NCBI GenBank assembly: GCA_007131745.1
Contig: SLPX01000018.1
Coordinates: 1-32,872 of the forward strand
Reading direction: 5' to 3'
From: Myxococcales bacterium
GTDB taxonomy: Bacteria; Myxococcota; Polyangia; HGW-17; SLPX01
DNA length: 32,872 nt
The notes beneath the pieces were generated by a model. It was not told where the DNA came from, made no database searches, and saw only the letters and a list, made by a program, of their open reading frames with translations. Made by a program: the position numbers and the translations under genes. This document shows, in pieces, positions 1-9,800 of the stretch. Positions within the stretch are counted from its first letter, which is position 1. The number at the start of each line of letters is the position of its first letter.

Positions 1-20
1 GATTCATCGAACAATTCACG

Positions 21-1424
21 TCAGCGCTCGGCAAAAAATTGAACCCAACACCAGACCGCCAAGGCCATGGTGACAAAAACGATCCCCAACCTCGATACCC
101 ACACGACCGCTGTATTCGGCCGGTAACAATCTTCCTTGATGTGTCTGCCCACGCAATAGTGGTTCAAAGCATAATAAAGCGGCGAAACGCCGAGCCCGAG
201 AAGCGCCCCGGTTATGGCCAGGAAAACGGGCCTGGGCCAAACGATGTGAATAAAACAAGTCAGAGCCCACACGAAAAGAAGCGCGATCCAGTAGACATTT
301 CTGAAAAACTTCCCATCGCTTCTCTCTTTCGGCACTCCGGAATCTTCTCCACCTTCGGACACATTCTTGCAGTCTCCGCGGTCTGTACGCAGCGCTACAC
401 GTAAACCTTCTGCAAAAGCCCTTGGAAATCCATCCATCACGATATAAGCAGTGGCGAACATACCAACGAATGCAGCCGTCATGAAAACCGGAACGATCCA
501 CGGACCCAGGATGTGTGAATAAGCCTTTGAAATCCAAAGGGCCGTTTCCGCTCCTTCCGCCTCACGACCCAACACCTCGGGAACCTGGGTCCCGAGAAAC
601 ATGAATATCACCGCCAAAACCAGAGAGGCTCCATATCCGACGCGCATGTCCAGCAAACCCCGCCTGAGTCGTCTCAATCCAGATTTCGAATCCTTTGCGG
701 CGCCCTCTCCGCCTTCGCGTCCGTCGGCAGGACCCTGATCTTTCCAACGCGGCTCGACCTCCAGAGCCCACAAGGAATGCCAGATGCTGACATCAAGACC
801 GGTGGGAAGCCAACCGACTATCGCGGCGGCAAGCACGACCGATCCTTCGGGCAACCTCGGATTGAAGATGTTCATCCAGGAACCGGCGGGAGGCGGGCTT
901 GAAAGAAAGGTCGTGACTGTAACGGCGACAAGCACGACCATCATCACCTTGTTGGCCGCCTCCATGGCGGGGAAACGTCCGAGCCAGAGCAAACATACAA
1001 CCAAGGTAGCCAACACTACGCCCCACGCTGCCAGGGGAAGCACTCCGACGGCAACACTCAACGCAGACGCTGCAACCGATGTCACAGCCACTGCAACGGC
1101 AACCCCTTGAACAACGGTGAACAAAATAAAACACCATACCGCCCAGTTCCGCGGGCCGGGCACGCGACCGTACCCTTCAACGAGCGAGCGTCCCGTGGCA
1201 AGTGCGTACCTCGGCCCGTGCTCAAAAGCCGGGTACTTCAAGACATGCACCACCAACACGAGCCATAGCAAAGCCGATCCGTAAAGCATCCCGGCGCGGG
1301 GCCCGATCACTAAATGGCTCGCTCCCATGGAAGTGGCCGCCATGAGCAAACCGGGTCCGATCATTTTCCAAAACTTGACGATTCCTTGCATCAGGTTCGA
1401 GATTCTTACTTCTCCGAACGGCAT
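21..1424 (-). CDS. Nramp-superfamily metal-ion transporter, atypical motifs
   Basis: A 467-residue, very hydrophobic protein with about 11 membrane segments, as expected for the Nramp/SLC11 fold. The first helix reads IGPGLLMAATSMGASHL (from about residue 22), matching Nramp helix 1, and a helix-6-like segment GWLPTGLDVS lies at 204-213. Nramp proteins carry divalent metal ions with protons across the inner membrane. Here the metal-binding DPGN of helix 1 is replaced by G34-A-S-H37 and the helix-6 MPH motif is absent, so the substrate may not be Mn2+ or Fe2+. Two charged loops (about 222-258 and 345-375) are inserted. The start is uncertain: neither M1 nor M12 has a strong ribosome binding site. 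It is divergent from the Dcp gene across about 200 bp. The fold is fairly sure; the substrate is unknown. Confidence 0.75.
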   Translation of the reverse strand: MPFGEVRISNLMQGIVKFWKMIGPGLLMAATSMGASHLVIGPRAGMLYGSALLWLVLVVHVLKYPAFEHGPRYALATGRSLVEGYGRVPGPRNWAVWCFILFTVVQGVAVAVAVTSVAASALSVAVGVLPLAAWGVVLATLVVCLLWLGRFPAMEAANKVMMVVLVAVTVTTFLSSPPPAGSWMNIFNPRLPEGSVVLAAAIVGWLPTGLDVSIWHSLWALEVEPRWKDQGPADGREGGEGAAKDSKSGLRRLRRGLLDMRVGYGASLVLAVIFMFLGTQVPEVLGREAEGAETALWISKAYSHILGPWIVPVFMTAAFVGMFATAYIVMDGFPRAFAEGLRVALRTDRGDCKNVSEGGEDSGVPKERSDGKFFRNVYWIALLFVWALTCFIHIVWPRPVFLAITGALLGLGVSPLYYALNHYCVGRHIKEDCYRPNTAVVWVSRLGIVFVTMALAVWCWVQFFAER

Positions 1425-1554
1425 ATGTCCATGGATAATATATGAAAAGCCGCTTTCAATTATGAGCTATCAATGGAGACGTGAACACCCCAGGCACAAT
1501 TAGTCCTTGAGAGACGAATCCCGATCGTGTAGATTTCCTCGAAAACCAGTAAAA

Positions 1555-1610
1555 AAGCGGTGAACAGATCCGCTTAAAAAACCCGAAACCTTTTTACCTG
1601 TTCACCCCGC
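1555..1610. promoter_or_regulatory. Overlapping inverted repeats between divergent genes
   Basis: Two alternative stems share bases here. GGTGAACAG (1559-1567) pairs perfectly with CTGTTCACC (1598-1606). AAGCGG (1555-1560) pairs with CCGCTT (1570-1575), and the two pairings compete for 1559-1560. Read on the minus strand, both stems run into a T tract, as in an intrinsic terminator. Read on the plus strand, the long stem ends about 8 bases before the GGAGGG ribosome site of the Dcp gene. It could be a terminator or attenuator toward the transporter gene, or a 5' leader or operator structure for Dcp. The function is inferred. Confidence 0.4.
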
Positions 1611-1629
1611 ATATAATGGAGGGAATACC

Positions 1630-3912
1630 ATGAAAAAAATTGTCCACTCTCTGGAACGCTTTTTAATGAAAGGTTTTTTGACTGCCTGCATTCCGGCCGT
1701 CTTTACGCTCGCCGTGCTGGCACTGAGCGGTTGTCCGAAAGAAGCAACCCGCGTGGATCCAAAAGCGCCGGAGCCCACGGCGGTCGAAACCACGCCTGAT
1801 CCTGAACTCTCAGAAGTCGCCGATGAGAAAGATCCGGCTCTGGCTCAAAATCCTCTTCTTCAACCCTGGCCGGGACCTCACGGCGGCATTCCTCCGTTTG
1901 ACAAGATCGAAGTGGAACACTTTCAACCCGCCCTGGATTGGGCGATGAAAAACACCCTGGCCACACTGGACAAGATAGCTGCAAACCAGGATGAACCTAC
2001 ATTTGAAAACACCATAGAGCCTTTTGAAAAGGCGTTTCGCACATATCGCAACGCCAGTTCCATGTTCGGCGTCTGGAGCGTGGGCCTCAGCTCCTCCGAT
2101 TTCCAATCAGTGGAGCAGGAAATGATGCCTAAAATGGCCGCTTTCCAGGACAAGATAACTCAAAACGAACCTCTCTTCAGGCGCATTGAAGCTATCTACA
2201 AAGGCAGAAATGAAGCAAACCTCAACCCCGAACAGAAAAGGCTCGCATGGAAGTTGCACAACGACTTCGTCAGGTCGGGCGCAGCCCTGGAACCAGGACC
2301 TAAGGCCAGGCTGTCCGAGATCAATCAGCGGTTGGCCACCCTCTTTACGCAGTTCAGGCAAAACGTTCTTGCCGACGAAGAGAATCAGATTCTTCTACTC
2401 GAAGACAAGAAAGACCTGGCCGGATTGCCTACGTCTCTCGTAAACGCCGCTGCGGCCGAAGCTGAATCCCGCGATCTCGAAGGAAAATGGGTAATAAGAA
2501 ACACCCGATCCTCCATCGAACCGTTTTTGACATATTCGGATCGACGCGATCTGAGGGAAAAAGCCTGGCGTTTGTTCGTGGAAAGAGGAGACGACGGAGA
2601 AAAAACCGACAACAACAAAATCATTACCGAAATCCTGAACCTGCGCGCGGAGCGAGCTAAACTGCTGGGCCATGAGACCCACGCGCACTGGCAACTTCAA
2701 AACACCATGGCCAGAAACCCGGAAGCCGTGATGGATCTGCTCAACGCTGTATGGAAACCGGCCAAAGCCCGGGCGCACAAAGAAGTTGCGGACATGCAGG
2801 GACTGGCCAAGCGGATGAGGATGAAGATACGCATCAAACCTTGGGACTACAGGTATTTCGCTGAAAAGGTACGAAAAAAAAGGTACGATCTTGACGAAAG
2901 TCAGATCAAGCCGTACCTCCAGTTGGATAAGTTGCGAGATGCCATGTTCTGGGTGGCAGACAAGCTGTTCGACCTTGAATTCACCCAAGTCAAAGACGTT
3001 CCGGTCTTCCACCCGGATGTGACCGTCTGGCTGGCCAAGGAAAAAGAAACAAACAAACCAATCGGCCTTTTTTACTTCGACCCGTTTGCGCGATCAGGAA
3101 AACGTTCGGGCGCTTGGATGAGCGCGTATCGAAGACAGGAGCGTTTCGCCGGAAACGTCCTGCCCATCGTTTCGAACAACTGCAATTTCCTGAAACCAAA
3201 GAAGGGTGAACCCGCCTTGATTTCCTGGACCGATGCGACCACCCTGTTTCACGAGTTCGGACACGCACTTCATGGTCTGCTCTCGAATGTTGATTACCCT
3301 TCCCTTTCCGGCACAGCCGTCTTCAGGGACTACGTTGAACTTCCATCACAACTCCTGGAACATTGGCTTTCCACCCCCGAGTTGCTGGAACGTTTCGCGC
3401 TTCATCATGAAACCGGCAAACCCATTCCCAGAAAACTGGTGCAAAGAATAGAAAGAGCGGCCACATTCAACCAGGGTTTCTCCACCGTGGAGTTCCTGGG
3501 CAGCGCTTTTGTGGACATGAAGATTCATCTATCTACCGAAAAAGACATTGATCCAAAGACGTTCGAGCGGGAAACCTTGAACGCGATCGGCATGCCTAAA
3601 GAGATCGTGATGCGACATCGCATGCCCCATTTCATGCACATTTTTGCAAGCGACTCGTACTCTGCAGGCTATTACAGTTACCTCTGGGCGGATGTGCTCA
3701 CCGCGGACGCTTTCGAAGCGTTCCTGGACGGCAAAGGTCCGTATGACAGGGAAGTCGCTGATAGACTCAGGGAACACATATTGTCGGTGGGCAATACCAT
3801 CGATCCCGCAATAGGCTACCGCCGATTCAGAGGCAGAGACGCTGATGTCGCGGCTCTCATGCGCAAACGAGGTTTTCCCGTGCCTAAGGCCAAGAAAGGC
3901 AAGAAACGCTGA
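1630..3912 (+). CDS. dcp: Peptidyl-dipeptidase Dcp-type M3 metallopeptidase, lipoprotein
   Basis: A 760-residue zinc metallopeptidase of family M3. The zinc motif HEFGH is at 541-545 (H541, E542, H545) and the third ligand E570 lies 29 residues after H541, the spacing of this family. Flanking text (ITPxLFHEFGH-like, LSGTAVFRDYVELPSQ, SAGYYSYLWADVL near the C-terminus) resembles Dcp, which removes C-terminal dipeptides, more than oligopeptidase A. A signal peptide ends in the lipobox LSGC (C35), followed by an acidic, Pro-rich linker, so the enzyme is probably a lipid-anchored envelope protein. E. coli Dcp lacks such an anchor. GGAGGG at 1618-1623 sets the ATG. The C-terminus is basic (KAKKGKKR). 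The family is sure; the Dcp subtype is likely. Confidence 0.9.
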   Translation: MKKIVHSLERFLMKGFLTACIPAVFTLAVLALSGCPKEATRVDPKAPEPTAVETTPDPELSEVADEKDPALAQNPLLQPWPGPHGGIPPFDKIEVEHFQPALDWAMKNTLATLDKIAANQDEPTFENTIEPFEKAFRTYRNASSMFGVWSVGLSSSDFQSVEQEMMPKMAAFQDKITQNEPLFRRIEAIYKGRNEANLNPEQKRLAWKLHNDFVRSGAALEPGPKARLSEINQRLATLFTQFRQNVLADEENQILLLEDKKDLAGLPTSLVNAAAAEAESRDLEGKWVIRNTRSSIEPFLTYSDRRDLREKAWRLFVERGDDGEKTDNNKIITEILNLRAERAKLLGHETHAHWQLQNTMARNPEAVMDLLNAVWKPAKARAHKEVADMQGLAKRMRMKIRIKPWDYRYFAEKVRKKRYDLDESQIKPYLQLDKLRDAMFWVADKLFDLEFTQVKDVPVFHPDVTVWLAKEKETNKPIGLFYFDPFARSGKRSGAWMSAYRRQERFAGNVLPIVSNNCNFLKPKKGEPALISWTDATTLFHEFGHALHGLLSNVDYPSLSGTAVFRDYVELPSQLLEHWLSTPELLERFALHHETGKPIPRKLVQRIERAATFNQGFSTVEFLGSAFVDMKIHLSTEKDIDPKTFERETLNAIGMPKEIVMRHRMPHFMHIFASDSYSAGYYSYLWADVLTADAFEAFLDGKGPYDREVADRLREHILSVGNTIDPAIGYRRFRGRDADVAALMRKRGFPVPKAKKGKKR

Positions 3913-3938
3913 TATGTACCCCTGAGAAACGGCAGTCT

Positions 3939-4718
3939 TCACCTCTCCCAGCGTACAACCCCCGCGCTTATTGTCACTCCCATTCCTATCCGCCTGTTCG
4001 GGGAAATCACTCCCCTTTCATAGAGGATCTGCACAAATGGAGTAACGCGCAATCTAAAGGCCGTTTTTGGGGAGATCCTGTATTTCAAAGCTAATCGTCC
4101 TATTGATCCGTAGAAACCATCCCGGTACACGCCTCCTTTTTCCTTTTCGATTCTAATTCCGATTTCCGGGGCCAATATGCCGACAACGGAAGGCAAGGAC
4201 CATTGTCCCCTGTAACTTGTTTCGGACATCAGGCTCAATCCGGCTTTGAAAAAGAACCCGTGACCAAGCCCTTCACTCAATGGCGCCAGGTAGGCGAATG
4301 CAATCGGCAATTCAATCGAAATGGTGTTGCCCATGAGAATATCAACAGCCGTCTCTCTTGATTTCGGAGCAGAAGCCCACTGGGGAATCCCCGGCTCAGT
4401 CCTGACGTATAGTAAGCTCACGCGGGGAATCACGGTTAGGCCCAACAATCCGCCCACGCGAGAGGGAATGTTTTTCTCACCGTTTCCGACTCCGCGTTCC
4501 CATACAAATCCCACCTGCATCAAAGGTTCGAGTTTCAATCTCCACCTTTGACGTCGAAAGTGTTTAATCCGCCTTTGCGGCACGGCAACAGGAGCCGGGT
4601 CGGCCGGCTTCATCTCGACCGGGGATCGGCCCAAATCCGCGGCCGGTTCCGCTGCTACAGGCCCAACCGAGAAAAGCGCAAAAAATAGAATCATAAAAAA
4701 ACTGAATACCCGCGACAT
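3939..4718 (-). CDS. Probable outer-membrane beta-barrel protein, unknown function
   Basis: A 259-residue protein with a clear Sec signal peptide (hydrophobic core FFMILFFALFSVGPVAA, likely cleavage after VAA near residue 23). A basic segment RRIKHFRRQRWRLK follows, then a series of short alternating hydrophobic/polar stretches ending in Arg/Tyr/Trp, which suggests a small outer-membrane barrel. No named family is recognised. AAGGAG sits about 8 bases before the ATG on the minus strand. It converges with the Dcp gene across 26 bases without an obvious terminator and diverges from the next lipoprotein gene. The barrel assignment rests on residue pattern only. Confidence 0.6.
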   Translation of the reverse strand: MSRVFSFFMILFFALFSVGPVAAEPAADLGRSPVEMKPADPAPVAVPQRRIKHFRRQRWRLKLEPLMQVGFVWERGVGNGEKNIPSRVGGLLGLTVIPRVSLLYVRTEPGIPQWASAPKSRETAVDILMGNTISIELPIAFAYLAPLSEGLGHGFFFKAGLSLMSETSYRGQWSLPSVVGILAPEIGIRIEKEKGGVYRDGFYGSIGRLALKYRISPKTAFRLRVTPFVQILYERGVISPNRRIGMGVTISAGVVRWER

Positions 4719-4891
4719 TTCAGAAATCTCCTTCTTTGCACCTTTAACGATCAGACAGAAAACAGCTTACACTTGGAATTCGAATCGACGCGGACCTTCA
4801 CACCAGCGAAATTGCCTTATTCATTATTTGTTGTATTCTGCAGTCCTAAGTGCTGACCAATCGACCCGATGAATCCCGTGAGGCGGTTCTG

Positions 4892-5395
4892 ATGTACACC
4901 AAAGGTCTCCCGCTGGAGAAATCAAAAACAATTCGATTCCGAATGCTACCATCTGTAATTGCAATCGGTGTTGCCTTCATGCCCGGTTGCAGCCAATGCG
5001 GTTCAGCGCAAGACACGCGGGGCGCTCGGGTGGATCCCCTCAAACAGGCTGAAGAAATCTATGATCAACTGGAAACGGGACTGTCGAGAAACGGTCATGA
5101 TCCCGTGCTTGCCTCTGGTTTCATCCAGGCCTGGATCGCCAAACATGCAGAGCAACTCTCCAAGATCTACAAAGAGATCAAACTGGATGAAGGTTCCACC
5201 AAGAGAGTTATCGGCCTGTCGATTCGGGGAAGAAAAGCGGTCAAAATCCCGAAATTCGAAACCGACGCGGATTTCAAAAAAGCCTCACTGGCATTCTTAA
5301 AACTAAACAGTCACCTGATCTCGCAATATCTGAAAAGGCTGAAAGCGCATAAAGCTGATCTTGAAACCAAGTCGCAAAACGGACAAAACGGCTAA
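4892..5395 (+). CDS. Small hypothetical lipoprotein
   Basis: A 167-residue protein of unknown function. I start it at the ATG at 4892, which has GAGG 8 bases upstream; an in-frame GTG at 4850 has no ribosome site. The N-terminus has a basic stretch (KSKTIRFR), a hydrophobic core (MLPSVIAIGVAF) and MPGC, an imperfect lipobox, so lipid attachment is likely but not certain. The mature part is soluble, Lys-rich and apparently mostly helical (EEIYDQLETGLSR; a helix toward the C-terminus ending in a polar tail QNGQNG). No catalytic motif is visible. It diverges from the barrel-protein gene across about 170 bases. Confidence 0.6.
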   Translation: MYTKGLPLEKSKTIRFRMLPSVIAIGVAFMPGCSQCGSAQDTRGARVDPLKQAEEIYDQLETGLSRNGHDPVLASGFIQAWIAKHAEQLSKIYKEIKLDEGSTKRVIGLSIRGRKAVKIPKFETDADFKKASLAFLKLNSHLISQYLKRLKAHKADLETKSQNGQNG

Positions 5396-5523
5396 AAACC
5401 GGCCAATGACAATGTGATTTTCGGGTCTGACAAACTAAACGCTTTCCGCCTTCCTGCCAAAGCAACCATCTCTTAGCAGACCAAAGGGGTTTAAGCCGAA
5501 CAGGCAAATATCGAACCAACAAG

Positions 5524-5556
5524 ACGCAAGTGAATAGTGCAACTTTTAACTTGCGT
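5524..5556. repeat. Perfect 8-bp inverted repeat upstream of a lipoprotein gene
   Basis: ACGCAAGT at 5524-5531 is matched by ACTTGCGT at 5549-5556 with a 17-base spacer. It lies about 45 bases before the start of the next gene and has no following T tract, so it is more like an operator or leader hairpin than a terminator. The rest of 5396-5600 shows nothing else recognisable. Confidence 0.3.
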
Positions 5557-5600
5557 TGCGTCACTCGCTCTTGTAGGTTCTGATTGACAGGAGGTAAGTC

Positions 5601-6314
5601 ATGATAAGGTTTTCTTATTCAAACCCCGCCATCGCGGCGAAGCCGTTTATTCTTATGTGCGTAATTATGTTAAGCGTGGCAGTCACAGGCATCTCCGGTT
5701 GTGGTGACAGCACAAGCGAAACTGGAGATGACGGCGGAATCGACCTGGACGCTATGATGATTGATGCTTATTTACCGGATGCTTCATTGATCGACGCAGA
5801 GTTTCCCGACGCGTACATAGATGAACCGGATGCTATGGCTGCAGACGCGGAACCGATAACCGAAGACTGGCCGCCTGAGGACCCATGGCACCAAGGCACA
5901 TCTTGCAACTTGCCGCCGTGCGACCCTGACGGACCGGAACCGACGGACCTTTCCGGAACCTGGACCCAGACTTTGACCACACTGTCCCATGACTGCAACA
6001 CCCTCGTAGAAACCTTCAACGAGCAAATGAAGCCCGGACACGTACAAACCGAGACTGGAATGATCATCCCTCGCTCGGGAGAGTGCGTGTACCAGGACGA
6101 AACCATGTCGCTCATAACAGGAGTGATCAAGGGCAACGTTATGATCACATGCGAGGTCATGGACCCCGACCAGGGAGTCGTCCCCGTGGTAGTGAGCGTT
6201 ATGACCTTCGATGGGTCAAGCGCATCAGGAGATGCCTGGACCTATCTCAACAATGTTCCCATCCCCCCCTCAGAGTGCGTGGCATCGTTCGATGCGGAAA
6301 TGACGCTCGAATAG
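5601..6314 (+). CDS. Asp-rich lipoprotein with PDA/DA repeats, unknown function
   Basis: A 237-residue predicted lipoprotein. The signal peptide ends in ISGC (lipobox Cys34), followed by an acidic, low-complexity linker (about 35-90) built around spaced DA and PDA units. The rest is a compact domain beginning LSGTWTQTLT and containing several Cys (CNTLV, GECVYQD, ITCEV, PSECVASF), probably beta-rich and disulfide-bonded. Asp/Ala/Pro linkers of this type are common in secreted lipoproteins of Myxococcota-like bacteria, which supports that lineage. No enzyme motif is seen. A strong AGGAGG lies 7-12 bases before the ATG. A good terminator follows, so it is probably transcribed alone. Confidence 0.75.
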   Translation: MIRFSYSNPAIAAKPFILMCVIMLSVAVTGISGCGDSTSETGDDGGIDLDAMMIDAYLPDASLIDAEFPDAYIDEPDAMAADAEPITEDWPPEDPWHQGTSCNLPPCDPDGPEPTDLSGTWTQTLTTLSHDCNTLVETFNEQMKPGHVQTETGMIIPRSGECVYQDETMSLITGVIKGNVMITCEVMDPDQGVVPVVVSVMTFDGSSASGDAWTYLNNVPIPPSECVASFDAEMTLE

Positions 6315-6334
6315 CCAATCAACCCTTCGGCCGA

Positions 6335-6361
6335 ATACCCCCGCGCCAATGGGGTGTTTTT
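6335..6361 (+). terminator. Rho-independent terminator after the Asp-rich lipoprotein gene
   Basis: ATACCCC (6335-6341) pairs with GGGGTGT (6351-6357) around a 9-base loop, with one G-T wobble, and runs into five T residues (6357-6361). It lies 21 bases after the stop codon in the expected orientation. Confidence 0.6.
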
Positions 6362-6521
6362 ATCAAATCAACATAACCCATGCCGCTGCCCCGCGTTGGA
6401 TTGCGTCTACATAACTGTATTGTTGACGGCATCAGCAAAAACTGTTTTTCCTTCTTCCTGACAATCAAATAAAATGTTGCACCCAAGCAATCGTCGAATA
6501 AACCGCAAAGGAGAAAGACAA

Positions 6522-6788
6522 ATGACCGACACACATATCATTTACGGTGTACATGTACGCAATCGCGGAGAAAACGCGCTGAGGGTACAGAAGGTTCTGA
6601 CCGAGTACGGGTGTTATATCAAGACCCGCCTGGGTCTTCACGAAGTTGATGAAAAATTCTGTTCCACCGGAGGCATTTTGCTTCTGGAAATGTTCGGGGA
6701 CCGAGTGAAGTGTGAAGCCATGCGCGACGAATTAAAAGCGATTGACGATATCGAAGTGCAAGAAATGGTCTTCGCTCACAAGGATTGA
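6522..6788 (+). CDS. TM1266-like small ACT/NikR-C-fold protein
   Basis: An 88-residue protein starting at the ATG at 6522, chosen because AAAGGAG (6507-6513) is correctly placed; an upstream in-frame ATG at 6474 has none. The pattern (VHVRNRGENALRVQKVLTEY, IKTRLGLHEV, GGILLLEMFGD, DDIEVQEMVF) fits the small ferredoxin-like/ACT-fold proteins related to Thermotoga TM1266, often annotated as putative iron-only hydrogenase system regulators. The fold resembles the ligand-binding half of NikR, but no DNA-binding domain is present. No hydrogenase gene lies in this window, so the regulatory name should not be taken as function. The family call is from pattern memory only. Confidence 0.6.
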   Translation: MTDTHIIYGVHVRNRGENALRVQKVLTEYGCYIKTRLGLHEVDEKFCSTGGILLLEMFGDRVKCEAMRDELKAIDDIEVQEMVFAHKD

Positions 6789-6837
6789 ACCTGAACCGTT
6801 TGTCAACATGGTTTCTTGCAAAAAAGGTCAAACGACA

Positions 6838-9800
6838 TCAGGACAAAACCGCGTCCAGTCTTTTAACTTCACCGCTTCTCACGGAGTGCGCTGCAGAACC
6901 GGTTATCCGGCCGCTGCAAACGGTTTGCCTGCGGCCGTCCCGGTAGTGCAACGTGTATTCGGAAACCCTGCACCCCATCGGGCCGAAAGTGTCTTTTCGT
7001 TTTTCATTCGTATACACCACGAGCGAGCGGCCCAGGAACTTGAAAGCAAATGCTCCCTTCCGGAACCGAATCCTTTCCGGGCCGTCGACCGGATCAATGT
7101 ATTTCCTCGTCGTTTCACGAGTGGTAAAAAGCCGGCCGGCAAGCCTTGGTTTCAGTGCCAGGTACAACTCCCCATCTTCGGTCACACCAAAAGGTTCGGG
7201 CCCTGCAGTCATGATCGTCCAGGCATGAACGAATTCGCAGGTGATCCCCGACAACCTGGGCTGAAACGCGCGGCCGTGATGTCTTGGATCCGCAAAAGCG
7301 CTGCTCACTAGAAAGGAAGCTCCCTCCAGTGGGTTGCGGCCGTATACTTGGGGATCCATGAACGCGGTGACAGCGTTTTCCATATCATTGAAAAACTCTT
7401 TGCAAAGCCCGGCCCTGAGCATCTCCAGAAGATACTTGTATTCCATGTGCAGGTAGATGGATTCATTTTCGATCCATCCCCTCGGATACGCGCCCACGGC
7501 CCGGCCCAACTCCGGATCTTCTCCCTGCATGTTTACGCAGTTTTTGTACATCTTGAGCTTCCGATCGAAAAGCGGGCTCTTTCTCACCGCTGCATGAACT
7601 TCGGCCGCGCGTTGCGGAAATACCTTCATGTAATGAACCGGGCCTTCCAGGAAAAGCCTGACTGGACGCTGTTTCCAACCGGACGGCTCAACGATCGTCA
7701 ACCCTCCCGCGCTTTCAAACTGTGTCGCGTTCCACTTTGTCACTTCGTTCACGAAGTAGGTATAGGGAACTCCTTCGGGTGAAACCACGCTTTCTCTTCC
7801 GGGTTCGAATATCCGCTCCAGGTTCTTTTCGCAGAGTTCCAGGAACTTCAAAATCCTCGTTGAATCCACTTTTACTTCCTTGCCTCCGACCCCCAATCGA
7901 ACGGCTTCACGGTATTTCTCTTTCAGTTCGTTGGCTTTTGCCCAATATCGCAGGGCTGAACCGGATTCGGCCTTGCCGGTCCCTCGTTTCAAAAACGTGC
8001 TTAAAAGTGGAATCATGGATTCCATGAAATCATTCAACTCGATGAACAATTTTACGGAATCCACACCATCCATGTCCCGCGGTCCGCGACCACGCCTCGT
8101 TCCAAGCTCCCCCAGTCCTTTTTTCAGAAACCTGACGCATCGAAGCAGTTCCAGGGTCTCGTTCGTGGACGAACCGAACAAGGCCGGCAAACCGTTCATG
8201 GAATCGTTCCAACCGGGCTTGTCCGCCTCCATCTCCAACCCACGGCCGAAAGGATCCAGGGTCGCCGCCCTGTTTACCGCAATCACCAAAAATTTCACGA
8301 AAAGGTTTGTTCTATATATCTCGCCCTTTTTGGATCCCTTTTTGATCCGGGCCCGGAAACGGGATTCCTTCCTCCCTTCCATAATTCGAATTTTTTCCGA
8401 ATCCCGGATCACTGCACCGTATCTCCTCACAGCCCCGTCGTCCCGCAAAACGGTTTTTGCAGAACGCGGCAGCACCACGTCGGGATTGTCGAAAAAAGTG
8501 TAGTCGTTTCTCCCGAACAGCACTTCGAAAAGTTTGTCCGGATAAACAGCCAAAAAGAAATCCAGCAGATCCAGGTTATACGTCCAGTGATCCACCCAGA
8601 AACCTTCGTGCAACGCCCCTGTTTCGCACAGCACCGATCGTTTCATAAGGTCCGCGAAAACATCTTTTCGCAAAAACCATCCATCAACCTTTGTACGCTT
8701 GGCTTTTCCGGATAAAACCCTGTTGCAGAATCTCTCCAATTCCAGGATCACTTCCCCAGGGTAATAGCCTTCCGCAAGCCTTGCGGATATTCTTTCCAAT
8801 TCGTCTTTGAACGAGGCATGGCTGACAAAGCTTTCACCGCCCGGTTTCCCTTCAACGCATCCCGCTTTGGAGAGCAGATCCTCGACCCAGCCCGCCGCGG
8901 ATCCGGGGTCTCCAAACCGAAATTCGAGAGACCTCACCTCCAGGGGGTTGTAACCGTCGAGTTGCACAAGGTTCATGAAAAGAAAGAGGTTGTCATCTTC
9001 GATCTGGGGAAAAAACCAGGTGTCGCAGCGCCTGTTTTGCAGGATCGATCGATAATGACCCGTTCCCTGTGACAGGTACGATGGCTGCAGAACAAACCAG
9101 TGGTAATCCCGTTCAAGGTCGCCGTTTTGACGGCTGTACATGTAGTAAGCTCTTTTGCCGCCCCCGGTATGAACTACAACGGGAAGCCCGCCCCGGAGAA
9201 CGTTATCCAGGAAATTCCTGCCACTGTATGCATCAAACTCGGCCCGCTCGGAAACCGTGAAACAATGGTTTTCTATCCGCGCCAGGAGCGCCCTGTTTTC
9301 CTCCCTCTTTTTTTCCAAAAACCCTTTTGTCCCGATGGATTTACGCACGAACAACAGATCTTCATCCCGCTCTACATTTCCCAGCACCGAAACCAGTCTG
9401 ATCTCCTCTCCTGATCCAATTTCCTGTGATACCCCTGCAAAACCGCACGGAGTTTTGCAATCCGCCATCTGTTTCAGGCCCAGAACTTTTTCCAAGCCGC
9501 CTTCCTCGAACACCCATGCGCGCTCGTAACTCATCGACCCGCCGAACACCACATCCGGATCCGCTATCAAACCTTTCTTCAACCTCTTCCCATCGAGGGA
9601 AGGAAGATAAAAATTTCCCCCGCTTATGGATTCGACCCGTTCTACATCATCGGCAGTCTGGTTCAGCCTGTAGAGCGCACCTCCCTCCGCGAACCGCACC
9701 CCCATCATGGCTTCGATGTGCCGGGCGATAAACACTGATCTCTGATAACCAGTTCCATGAGGGATGATCCTGGCCGCTCCGTCCAGTAATTCGCAGAAAA

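Noticed and set aside
1612..1617. Perfect TATAAT just before the Dcp gene
   Set aside because: It lies directly against the ribosome site, so a transcript from it would start at or after GGAGGG; no fitting -35 box is seen.
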